This document shows positions 1-5,320 of a stretch of DNA of 5,320 bases, piece after piece; position 1 is the stretch's first letter, and each line of letters begins with the position of its first letter. The stretch comes from Candidatus Aenigmatarchaeota archaeon (GTDB lineage: Archaea; Aenigmatarchaeota; Aenigmatarchaeia; QMZP01; JAFGSV01), in NCBI GenBank assembly GCA_030624445.1, contig JAUXKD010000046.1:1-5320 (forward strand). The letters run 5' to 3'. The notes below the pieces were generated by a model, which saw only the letters and a list, made by a program, of their open reading frames with translations, searched no databases and was not told the origin of the DNA. Made by a program: the position numbers and the translations under genes.

Positions 1-2
1 AC

Positions 3-305
3 GCCGATCAGACATTGACTCTCACGGGATTCCTTCTCCACAGAATCGAAGATACACCCGGCGGCGGAATGCTTGGGGTGCATGCTTATTATCTCGTTGA
101 TGATTATGATAAGGAAATAACGCTGACTGAATTAAACGAACTGGAGAGGGGTATGTTCATAAAAAACAATGTCACAAAGAGACTGTATAATGTCACAGGT
201 CAAATAGTGACAAAATTCGGGGGATTCGATCTCAAAGTGTCCAGGATAACTTCCACAGACAGGCCCACCAGAAGGGTCATAAAACAAGTCGTAGTAAGTG
301 AATAA
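3..305 (+). CDS. Unrecognised protein, C-terminal part (5' end outside window)
   Basis: The frame is open from the first complete codon at the left edge to a TAA at 303-305, giving 100 visible codons with no stop. I treat it as the 3' part of a longer gene. A TTG at 15 could serve as a start but has no ribosome binding site or promoter in view, and the frame continues upstream of it. The visible protein has no cysteine or tryptophan. It has a Gly-rich turn (TPGGGML), an acidic stretch (DDYDKE) and alternating hydrophobic/polar segments that suggest beta strands (for example GQIVTKFGGFDLKVSRI). No membrane segment or catalytic motif is apparent, and I do not recognise the family. It converges on the metzincin gene 42 bp downstream. 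Base composition is about 42% G+C in one line counted, like the protease and unlike ppdK. I am fairly sure it is coding but do not know its function. Confidence 0.6.
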   Translation, partial: ADQTLTLTGFLLHRIEDTPGGGMLGVHAYYLVDDYDKEITLTELNELERGMFIKNNVTKRLYNVTGQIVTKFGGFDLKVSRITSTDRPTRRVIKQVVVSE

Positions 306-347
306 TCAAAGGGCATTAAAACGGATATAATTTCTAGCACTTTTCCG

Positions 348-1181
348 TCAGCTGTAAAGTTCCTGGACTCCCGCAACATCCCCGGCTTCTAAGGTCCTTT
401 TCTTTGTTTCACCGAAAGCTGCATATCTGTACATCGTTTCTTCTGTACAGGTGTCATCCGGGTGTCCAAGACCTGCCGCATGACCAAATTCATGCGTTGC
501 TATATTATTATAATCCATCACACCGGTATTTCCTGGTCCTGTTTCATTGGTAGGACCCGCATCTCCAAAATTATAGGCTGTGTTAAACACGGCGTCCCAT
601 TCAACCAATTCTCTTTGACCTGGTGGCCCATAGAAAATTCCCCATACAACAGTATATGCAATGGTGCTCGTCCTTCCTAAATTTGCGAATTCAACTTCAT
701 TCTTACCATCCGGGCTTCCTGAATCAGCACCGTCGGTAATTCCGTTTGCGTCCCTCGTTCCAAATATGTCAAATGAGACCTCTTGATCCCATGTGGTCAG
801 GCTTGTTTCGGTAAGTGCTGGATCTATCCCGTTACCTGTTATATACTGCTCAGTTTCCTTCCACCGAGCTCCTTTTGCAAGGAAGGCGAAACATTTTTCT
901 CCGTTACCCTTCCCTCGACCAGCCCATGAGGGCTTTGCATTCTCTCTTCTGTTGTCTATAAACAGAAACCCCTCTACAACTCTGCCATCTACATCCAGAG
1001 CCGTTCCTAAACTGAAAACATCTGGAGCAACTTGTACAGCGTGATCGGGTATAGATACTGTTTGTTCCCCTGATGGATTTACTTCAACAGCCAGCCGTGT
1101 TAGACCCGGTTTCGCTGCGAATACCATTCCTACTGAAAATATCAATGCAGTCAACAATCCGAATGCCAGGTATTTTTTCAT
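348..1181 (-). CDS. Secreted metzincin zinc metalloprotease, peptidase M10 (matrixin)-like
   Basis: This 277-residue protein is predicted to be an exported zinc endopeptidase. Residues 1-22 form a signal peptide: KK, then hydrophobic LAFGLLTALIFSVGMV, with probable cleavage after VFA. The catalytic domain occupies roughly residues 97-277. It has the metzincin zinc site HEFGHAAGLGH at 230-240, with three His ligands and Glu231 as general base, followed by PDD as in serralysin-type sites. A Met-turn (TMYRYA, Met250) follows ten residues after the third His. The preceding VEWDAVFNTAYNF fits the matrixin strand before the active-site helix. No cysteine-switch propeptide is visible. The only mature cysteines, C97 and C245, could pair as a disulfide outside the cell. 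A GTG at 1206-1208 would add nine residues, but it abuts the TATA box at 1209-1218, so I chose the ATG at 1181. Arginine codons are mixed AGA/CGA rather than the AGG of ppdK. The substrate is unknown. Confidence 0.9.
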   Translation of the reverse strand: MKKYLAFGLLTALIFSVGMVFAAKPGLTRLAVEVNPSGEQTVSIPDHAVQVAPDVFSLGTALDVDGRVVEGFLFIDNRRENAKPSWAGRGKGNGEKCFAFLAKGARWKETEQYITGNGIDPALTETSLTTWDQEVSFDIFGTRDANGITDGADSGSPDGKNEVEFANLGRTSTIAYTVVWGIFYGPPGQRELVEWDAVFNTAYNFGDAGPTNETGPGNTGVMDYNNIATHEFGHAAGLGHPDDTCTEETMYRYAAFGETKKRTLEAGDVAGVQELYS

Positions 1182-1208
1182 TCTATCACTTAAATCTTGG
1201 ACGTTCAC

Positions 1209-1218
1209 ATTTATAAAT
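1209..1218 (-). promoter_or_regulatory. Archaeal TATA box for the metzincin gene
   Basis: ATTTATAAAT (self-complementary) is centred about 32 bp upstream of the ATG at 1181. Archaeal transcription normally starts about 25 bp downstream of the TATA centre, near 1188, which gives a leader of only about 7 nt. This spacing excludes the GTG at 1206-1208 as the start. The sequence before it on the minus strand (CGCTCA) is a weak BRE. The partial anti-SD match AGTGAT just before the ATG could also contribute to initiation. Confidence 0.55.
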
Positions 1219-1250
1219 TGAGCGATATATTACAATGTGCGCCGGTGATA

Positions 1251-1496
1251 TTATTCCATAGGCGTAATCCCTTGCAGCATCTCTTTAACTTTTTTATACC
1301 CATCTGGATATTTCAAGTCCAGTTTTGCCCAGCAATAAAAATGATCAGGAGTCTTGCACACATCCCACGAACCACTTCCAAACTCTTCACTCAGCGAGTC
1401 TTTTTCAAACTCTTTACGCAACGGGCATCCCGAATCTCTATATTCGCATCCCACATCACCCACTGTTTTCGTTACTTTCGAGTTAAAATATTCCAT
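1251..1496 (-). CDS. Small four-cysteine protein of unknown function (81 aa), probably from a leaderless mRNA
   Basis: The frame is open from as far up as 1664, but the ATG at 1494-1496 is the likely start. A BRE/TATA element is centred 25 bp upstream of it, so transcription should begin at or beside this ATG. The longer reading would translate through the promoter. The 81-residue product is polar, with no signal peptide or membrane segment. It has four cysteines at 17, 24, 47 and 55 (C-x6-C-x22-C-x7-C) and His52, a pattern that could bind zinc or an Fe-S cluster or form disulfides. The C-terminal part (KLDLKYPDGYKKVKEMLQG) looks like a helix. Residues 26-43 contain two imperfect copies of a nine-residue unit (LRKEFEKDS, LSEEFGSGS). 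I do not recognise a family. It lies 69 bp upstream of the metzincin start on the same strand, with no T-run between them, so some read-through is possible. The two overlapping plus-strand frames lack protein-like composition. Confidence 0.6.
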   Translation of the reverse strand: MEYFNSKVTKTVGDVGCEYRDSGCPLRKEFEKDSLSEEFGSGSWDVCKTPDHFYCWAKLDLKYPDGYKKVKEMLQGITPME

Positions 1497-1516
1497 CTCC
1501 TGCTTCAACAAGAAAT

Positions 1517-1532
1517 TATTAAATACTTTTCG
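1517..1532 (-). promoter_or_regulatory. Archaeal BRE + TATA promoter of the four-Cys gene
   Basis: Read on the minus strand, CGAAAAG (1532-1526, BRE-like, A-rich) is followed directly by TATTTAATA (1525-1517, TATA box). The TATA centre at 1521 is 25 bp from the A of the ATG at 1496, the classical spacing from TATA to transcription start. The mRNA should therefore be leaderless. The GGAG directly touching the ATG is too close to act as a Shine-Dalgarno site. This is the best-formed promoter in the window and it decides the gene start. Confidence 0.65.
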
Positions 1533-1537
1533 GCGTT

Positions 1538-1557
1538 CTGTGGAACTGTTCCCACAG
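1538..1557. repeat. Imperfect inverted repeat upstream of the four-Cys promoter
   Basis: Arms CTGTGG (1538-1543) and CCACAG (1552-1557) are exact complements. The inner arms GGAAC (1542-1546) and GTTCC (1548-1552) are also complementary around a single T, in a register shifted by one G. A second partner for GGAACTG (1542-1548) is CAGTTCC at 1562-1568. It begins six bases upstream of the BRE, a position suited to an activator or repressor operator. A role as an RNA hairpin is less likely because no gene is known to be transcribed through it. Confidence 0.4.
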
Positions 1558-1574
1558 AGGCCAGTTCCCCTTTT

Positions 1575-1589
1575 CCAACTATCAGTTGG
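1575..1589. repeat. Perfect 6-bp inverted repeat in the divergent intergenic region
   Basis: CCAACT (1575-1580) and AGTTGG (1584-1589) pair exactly around the loop ATC, followed on the plus strand by GGATATTTTTAAG. It resembles a hairpin with a T-run, but no plus-strand gene ends nearby that would need a terminator. A regulatory site between the divergent four-Cys and ppdK promoters is more plausible. Chance occurrence cannot be excluded for a 6-bp arm. Confidence 0.35.
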
Positions 1590-1645
1590 GGATATTTTTA
1601 AGTATGGGCCATGAATTATTAGTAATCTCAATCGTGTACGGGTGA

Positions 1646-1654
1646 CATTTAAGT
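1646..1654 (+). promoter_or_regulatory. Candidate TATA box for ppdK
   Basis: CATTTAAGT has its TTTAAG core centred about 26 bp before the ATG at 1677. This predicts a leaderless or nearly leaderless ppdK transcript, the same geometry as the other promoters here. It is a weaker match to the archaeal consensus than those and lacks a clear BRE. An alternative element, TATTTTTAAGTA (1593-1604), shares the TTTAAGT core and would give a leader of about 50 nt. Confidence 0.4.
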
Positions 1655-1676
1655 CAAGAAACACGGGTTATTTTAC

Positions 1677-4328
1677 ATGGCAAAAAAAATGGTTTATCTC
1701 TTCAACGAAGTGAAGGGCGGAAACACCACTGAAAATATAATTTTGCTTGGCAACAAGGGGGCCCAGCTAGCCGAGATGACATTCATAGGCCTGCCAGTTC
1801 CCCCGGGTTTCACGATCACGACCGAGGCTTGCACAGCTTTCTATGGAAAGGGGAAAAAATGGCCGCCCGGTCTCGAGTCCCAGGTCCGGAAAAAGCTGGA
1901 GCATCTGCAAAGGAAGATGGGCAAAAAACTCGGGAACCCCAAAAGCCCCCTTTTCCTTTCCGTAAGGTCCGGAAGCTACGTTTCGATGCCGGGCATGATG
2001 GATACAGTGCTCAACCTTGGCATGAACGACGAAAGCGTGGTTGCCCTGGCAAAACAGACGGGCAACGAGAGGGGTGCCTGGGATTCCTACAGGCGGTTCA
2101 TCCAGATGTTCGGTGACGTTGTAATGGGATTAGAGCATAGCGATTTCGAGGTTGTCCTTGACGGCGTTAAAAAGAAACACGGCGCCAGATACGACACCGA
2201 CTTGAATACAGAGAACATGAGAGAGGTCGTTAAAGAATACAAGAAACTGGTCAAGGAAAAAAAGGGCGTGTCGTTCCCGACCAATCCGTGGAAGCAGCTG
2301 CGCATGTCAATAGACGCCGTTTTCAACTCCTGGAACATCCCCAGAGCGGTAAAATACAGGAAAATAAACAATCTCAGGGACGACGCAGGCACGGGCGTCA
2401 ACGTCCAGGTAATGGTGTTCGGTAACCTCGGATGGGACTCCGGCACCGGCGTGGGTTTCACAAGAAATCCCTCCACTGGAACCAAGGAGCATTACGGGGA
2501 ATACCTCCTCAATGCACAGGGTGAAGACGTCGTCGCAGGCATAAGGACACCGAAGCATATCGATGATCTGAAGAAGGAGATGCCTGGTGCATACAAGGGA
2601 CTTGTGAAAATCTTCGGCGTGCTCGAGAAACATTATAGAGACATGCAGGATTTCGAGTTCACGGTCGAGAAAGGAAAACTATACGTGCTTCAGACAAGAA
2701 CGGGGAAGAGGACGGCCCAGGCGGCCGTGAAAATCGCTGTTGATATGGTAAAAGAGGGGCTGATAAACAGGAAAACGGCAGTCATGAGGATCAAGCCCGA
2801 ACAGCTTGACCAGCTGCTTCACAAACAGATTGATCCCAAGGCAAAGAAGAAGGAAGATGCGGTCGCGAAAGGCCTGCCGGCTTCCCCGGGCGCCGCCGTC
2901 GGGAAGGTGGTCTTCACTGCGGATAAGGCCGTGAAGATGAAAGAAGAGAACGAAAAGGAGAAGGTGGTGCTTGTGAGGACCGAGACGAGCCCCGATGATA
3001 TTGAAGGCATGAATGCCGCGGAAGGCATACTCACGGCCAGAGGCGGCATGACTTCCCATGCGGCTGTCGTTGCAAGGGGCATGGGCAAGTGCTGCGTCGC
3101 CGGATGTGAAGCTATTTCAGTCGACGAGAAGAAGGGCGTTTTCAGGATACCTGACAAAGACGTGACCGTCAAGGAAGGCGACCTGGTTAGCATCGACGGT
3201 TCAACCGGCGAGGTCTTTTTAGGTCAGCTGGGTCTTATTGAGCCTGGGATCTCAGGCGAGTTCGGGGAGATGATGAAATGGGTCAACGGATTCAAGAAAC
3301 TCGGCGTCAAGGCAAACGCGGACACGCCACATGACTCCAAGATATCGAGGAAGTTCGGCGCCGAGGGGATCGGCCTTTGCAGGACAGAACACATGTTCTT
3401 CAAGCCCGAAAGGATAATGGCGGTCAGGGAAATGATACTGGCGGACACGCCGGATGAGAGGAAGAAAGCGCTCGACAAGATACTCCCATACCAGAGAAAT
3501 GACTTCAAGGGCCTCTTCAAGGTGATGAGCGGGATGCCCATAATCATAAGGCTGCTGGACCCCCCGTTGCACGAGTTCCTGCCCAGGGAAGAGAACGAGA
3601 TAAAAGAACTCGCGGACCATATGGGGGTTTCACTCCAGAAGATAAAGGACACGATCAAGGGCCTGGAGGAGTTCAACCCGATGCTCGGCTTCAGGGGATG
3701 CAGGCTCGGCGTCAAATACCCCGAGATCAACGAGATGCAGGTCAGGGCAATTTTCAAGGCGGCTCTCGATGCGAAGAAAGAGGGATACGAACCGCTCCCT
3801 GAAATAGAGGTGCCCCTCATAGGCAGCGTGACCGAGTTCGTGATGATAAAGGAAATAATAAAGAGGGTTGCCGCAGAGATGCGGGTCAGGGGCAAAGTAA
3901 AATACAAAATCGGAACGATGATAGAGGTGCCCAGGGCGGCCATAACGGCGGACGAGATAGCAAAGGAGGCCGATTTCTTGTCGTTCGGTACAAACGACCT
4001 CACGCAGATGGGATGCGGCTTCTCAAGGGACGACGCCGGCAAGTTCCTGGGAATATACGTTGAAAGGGGGATATACAAGAGAGACCCGTTCCAGTCGATA
4101 GACCAGGAAGGCATCGGCAAGCTTATGAAGATTTGCATAGAGAAGGCCAGGAAAGCGAAACCCGGCATTGAAATAGGCATCTGCGGCGAGCACGGCGGCG
4201 ACCCGGAATCGGTCAGGTTCTGCCACCGGTTGGGGCTTACCGACGTCAGCTGCTCTCCGTACAGGGTTCCGATAGCGAAGCTTTCAGCGGCTCAGGCCGC
4301 TATTGAAGATGAGAAGAGTGGCGGTTGA
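1677..4328 (+). CDS. ppdK: Pyruvate, phosphate dikinase
   Basis: This cytoplasmic enzyme catalyses ATP + pyruvate + Pi = AMP + phosphoenolpyruvate + PPi, acting in gluconeogenesis or in PPi-linked glycolysis. The 883 residues match the usual length of about 870-880, so it is complete. The N-terminal ATP-grasp nucleotide-binding region (about 1-345) has the expected Lys27 (LLGNKGAQLAEM), Arg97 (SVRSG), Asp325/Glu327 (DFEF) and Gln339 (LQTR). The central swivelling domain carries phospho-acceptor His461 in GGMTSHAAVVARGMGKCC, with Thr459 at the position of the plant regulatory threonine. The C-terminal TIM-barrel PEP/pyruvate domain has Arg569 (CRTEHMF), Arg625 (RLLDPP), Glu750 (IEVPRAA), Asn773-Asp774 (FGTNDLTQ) and catalytic Cys836 (GICGEHGG). 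All these residues correspond to those defined in the Clostridium symbiosum enzyme, so it should be active. An in-frame TAA at 1650-1652 with no start codon between it and 1677 fixes the start. G+C is high (about 60% in one line) and AGG is the main Arg codon. Confidence 0.98.
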   Translation: MAKKMVYLFNEVKGGNTTENIILLGNKGAQLAEMTFIGLPVPPGFTITTEACTAFYGKGKKWPPGLESQVRKKLEHLQRKMGKKLGNPKSPLFLSVRSGSYVSMPGMMDTVLNLGMNDESVVALAKQTGNERGAWDSYRRFIQMFGDVVMGLEHSDFEVVLDGVKKKHGARYDTDLNTENMREVVKEYKKLVKEKKGVSFPTNPWKQLRMSIDAVFNSWNIPRAVKYRKINNLRDDAGTGVNVQVMVFGNLGWDSGTGVGFTRNPSTGTKEHYGEYLLNAQGEDVVAGIRTPKHIDDLKKEMPGAYKGLVKIFGVLEKHYRDMQDFEFTVEKGKLYVLQTRTGKRTAQAAVKIAVDMVKEGLINRKTAVMRIKPEQLDQLLHKQIDPKAKKKEDAVAKGLPASPGAAVGKVVFTADKAVKMKEENEKEKVVLVRTETSPDDIEGMNAAEGILTARGGMTSHAAVVARGMGKCCVAGCEAISVDEKKGVFRIPDKDVTVKEGDLVSIDGSTGEVFLGQLGLIEPGISGEFGEMMKWVNGFKKLGVKANADTPHDSKISRKFGAEGIGLCRTEHMFFKPERIMAVREMILADTPDERKKALDKILPYQRNDFKGLFKVMSGMPIIIRLLDPPLHEFLPREENEIKELADHMGVSLQKIKDTIKGLEEFNPMLGFRGCRLGVKYPEINEMQVRAIFKAALDAKKEGYEPLPEIEVPLIGSVTEFVMIKEIIKRVAAEMRVRGKVKYKIGTMIEVPRAAITADEIAKEADFLSFGTNDLTQMGCGFSRDDAGKFLGIYVERGIYKRDPFQSIDQEGIGKLMKICIEKARKAKPGIEIGICGEHGGDPESVRFCHRLGLTDVSCSPYRVPIAKLSAAQAAIEDEKSGG

Positions 4329-4393
4329 TATGAAGGGTGAATCGGTTCCATTCCGATGAAATAAATTCCAATGTTTCTGAAGCCGGTAATCAG

Positions 4394-4403
4394 GGTCATG
4401 ACC
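4394..4403. repeat. 10-bp perfect palindrome just upstream of the proS TATA box
   Basis: GGTCATGACC is fully self-complementary and ends five bases before the TATA box at 4409. It partly overlaps a wider inverted repeat, CCGGT (4383-4387) with ACCGG (4401-4405). The position upstream of the promoter would suit an operator, but chance remains possible. Confidence 0.3.
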
Positions 4404-4408
4404 GGGGA

Positions 4409-4417
4409 TTTAATAAA
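4409..4417 (+). promoter_or_regulatory. Archaeal TATA box for proS
   Basis: TTTAATAAA is centred 29 bp upstream of the ATG at 4442, predicting transcription start within a few bases of the start codon. No Shine-Dalgarno sequence precedes the ATG (the adjacent bases are AAGATATTGAAT), which fits a leaderless mRNA. It shows that proS can be transcribed independently of ppdK, which ends 113 bp upstream. Confidence 0.6.
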
Positions 4418-4441
4418 AGTATCAAACCAAAGATATTGAAT

Positions 4442-5320
4442 ATGTCTGAAAAAACCGGAAAACGGGCCAAAAAACTGAAGACGAACGATGAGAGGGACAA
4501 CCTGGGCGTCACCGTGACCAGGGAAGAGGATTTCAGCAGGTGGTATCTAGAAATCGTGAGAAAGGGCGGCTTCAAGGACCAGAGGACCCCGATAAAAGGG
4601 TTCGACGTTATACTTCCCTGGGGATACTCCGTTTGGGAGAGGATTTCCCGCATATACGACGACCTGCTGAAGAGCAAAGGCGTCAAAAACACATATTTCC
4701 CGATGCTCATCCCGGAAAGTTTCATTGAGAAGGAAAAGGAGCATTTCAAAGGATTCGAGGCCGAGACGGCGAACGTAACCGAGGTTGGAAAGGAGACCCT
4801 GAACGAAAAGCTCGCCATCCGGCCCACGTCCGAAACGATAATGTATCACATGTTCTCCAAGTGGATCAGAAGCCACAGGGACCTTCCATACAGGATAAAC
4901 CAGTGGTGCAACATCGTCAGGTGGGACACGAACGTCACCAAGCCGTTCATCAGGGACAGGGAATTCCTGTGGTCCGAAGTACACACGGTGCACGCTACCA
5001 GGAAGGACGGGATCAGGCAGATAGGCGACTACATCGAAATCTGCGACAGATTCCACGACAGCCTGGCGATAGCGGCCCTTGTGCTTCAGAGGACAGAGAA
5101 CGACAAATTCCCCGGGGCGGAATTCACCGTGGCCTACGACACGCTCGTGCAGGACGGGAAGGTCTTCCAGGGACCCGGAGGGCACTTCCTCGGGCAGAAC
5201 TTCTCGAAACCCTTCGGAATCAGATTCATGCGCGAAAGCGGGGAAAAAGAACACGCTTGGCAGACGTGCCTCGGAATGACAACCCGCCAGATAGGCGGCC
5301 TCATAATGCAACACGGCGAT
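4442..5320 (+). CDS. proS: Prolyl-tRNA synthetase, archaeal/eukaryotic type (N-terminal 293 codons; runs off right edge)
   Basis: This class II aminoacyl-tRNA synthetase attaches proline to tRNA-Pro in the cytoplasm, consuming ATP and releasing AMP and PPi. After a lysine-rich N-terminus (residues 1-15) the catalytic core begins with PIKGFDVILPWGYSVWERI (motif 1 region), then YFPMLIPESFIEKEKEHFKGF. LAIRPTSETIMY (Arg127 to Glu131) and QWCNIVRWDT follow, then motif 2 FIRDREFLWSEVHTVHAT (Arg171, Arg173, Glu174). KFPGAEFTVAYDT and GHFLGQNFSKPF (His248) come next. The frame is still open at QIGGLIMQHGD, so motif 3 and the anticodon-binding and C-terminal zinc domains lie beyond the window. The ATG at 4442 is chosen because a TATA box lies 29 bp upstream and conserved sequence starts soon after. 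Oddities: the usual QEGH, GTSH and TSWG segments read SEVH, PGGH and TCLG here. Confidence 0.96.
   Translation, partial: MSEKTGKRAKKLKTNDERDNLGVTVTREEDFSRWYLEIVRKGGFKDQRTPIKGFDVILPWGYSVWERISRIYDDLLKSKGVKNTYFPMLIPESFIEKEKEHFKGFEAETANVTEVGKETLNEKLAIRPTSETIMYHMFSKWIRSHRDLPYRINQWCNIVRWDTNVTKPFIRDREFLWSEVHTVHATRKDGIRQIGDYIEICDRFHDSLAIAALVLQRTENDKFPGAEFTVAYDTLVQDGKVFQGPGGHFLGQNFSKPFGIRFMRESGEKEHAWQTCLGMTTRQIGGLIMQHGD

Noticed and set aside
321..348. ACGGA/TCCGT inverted repeat between the two convergent genes as a bidirectional terminator
   Set aside because: The arms are 5 bp with an 18-nt loop and only T4 runs on either strand, which is too weak to call.
1182..1208. GTG start at 1208 for the metzincin
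   Set aside because: It lies directly against the TATA box and upstream of the expected transcription start. The ATG at 1181 also places the signal peptide at the N-terminus.
1197..1601. Plus-strand 134-aa open frame overlapping the four-Cys gene
   Set aside because: Composition is rich in Phe, His and Ile, as expected from the antisense of a coding strand. No promoter precedes it, and the minus frame has a well-placed promoter.
1497..1664. N-terminal extension of the four-Cys ORF up to an ATG at 1664
   Set aside because: It would translate through the BRE/TATA element and the inverted repeats. The extension has no protein-like pattern, and the promoter points to the ATG at 1496.
3224..4180. 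318-aa minus-strand open frame inside ppdK
   Set aside because: It is a shadow of the G+C-rich ppdK codons. ppdK is intact with every catalytic residue, and the antisense product resembles no protein I know.
4341..4357. Possible terminator hairpin after ppdK (ATCGG/CCGAT)
   Set aside because: The stem is only 5 bp with a 7-nt loop and no T-run follows, so it is not supported as an intrinsic or archaeal T-rich terminator.
4547..5314. 255-aa minus-strand open frame inside proS
   Set aside because: It is antisense to clearly conserved ProRS sequence and has no promoter or recognisable domain.

Overview
The window looks like a chromosomal segment from an uncultivated archaeon. The main evidence is the promoter architecture. 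At least three genes have a TATA box centred about 25-33 bp upstream of the most plausible start codon, which implies leaderless or nearly leaderless mRNAs. None has a convincing bacterial -35/-10 pair or a well-spaced Shine-Dalgarno site. The prolyl-tRNA synthetase is of the archaeal/eukaryotic type. Arginine is encoded mostly by AGG in the core genes. A DPANN-like or otherwise deep archaeal lineage is possible, but the sequence does not settle the phylum.

Layout. Positions 3-305 (+) hold the 3' end of an unrecognised gene that enters from the left edge. It converges, across a 42-bp gap, on a secreted metzincin (M10/matrixin-like) zinc protease at 348-1181 (-). Upstream of the protease on the same strand is a small four-cysteine protein at 1251-1496 (-), with its own well-formed BRE/TATA promoter. 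A 180-bp divergent intergenic region rich in inverted repeats follows. Then comes a complete pyruvate, phosphate dikinase gene (ppdK, 1677-4328, +), and after a 113-bp gap the first 293 codons of a prolyl-tRNA synthetase gene (proS, 4442 to the right edge, +).

The two halves differ in character. Lines counted by eye are about 40-42% G+C left of position 1670 and about 57-62% in ppdK and proS. The left half carries a secreted enzyme and unrecognised proteins and reads as accessory. The right half carries conserved core metabolism and translation.

ppdK interconverts pyruvate and phosphoenolpyruvate using ATP/AMP and Pi/PPi. proS charges tRNA-Pro and releases AMP and PPi. The genes appear to be transcribed separately, so a functional link is only speculative. 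No CRISPR array, insertion sequence, tRNA or rRNA is visible. I see no convincing new multi-gene system. The points most worth a second look are the divergent prolyl-tRNA synthetase active-site segments, the leaderless four-Cys small protein and its promoter region, and the archaeal secreted metzincin.
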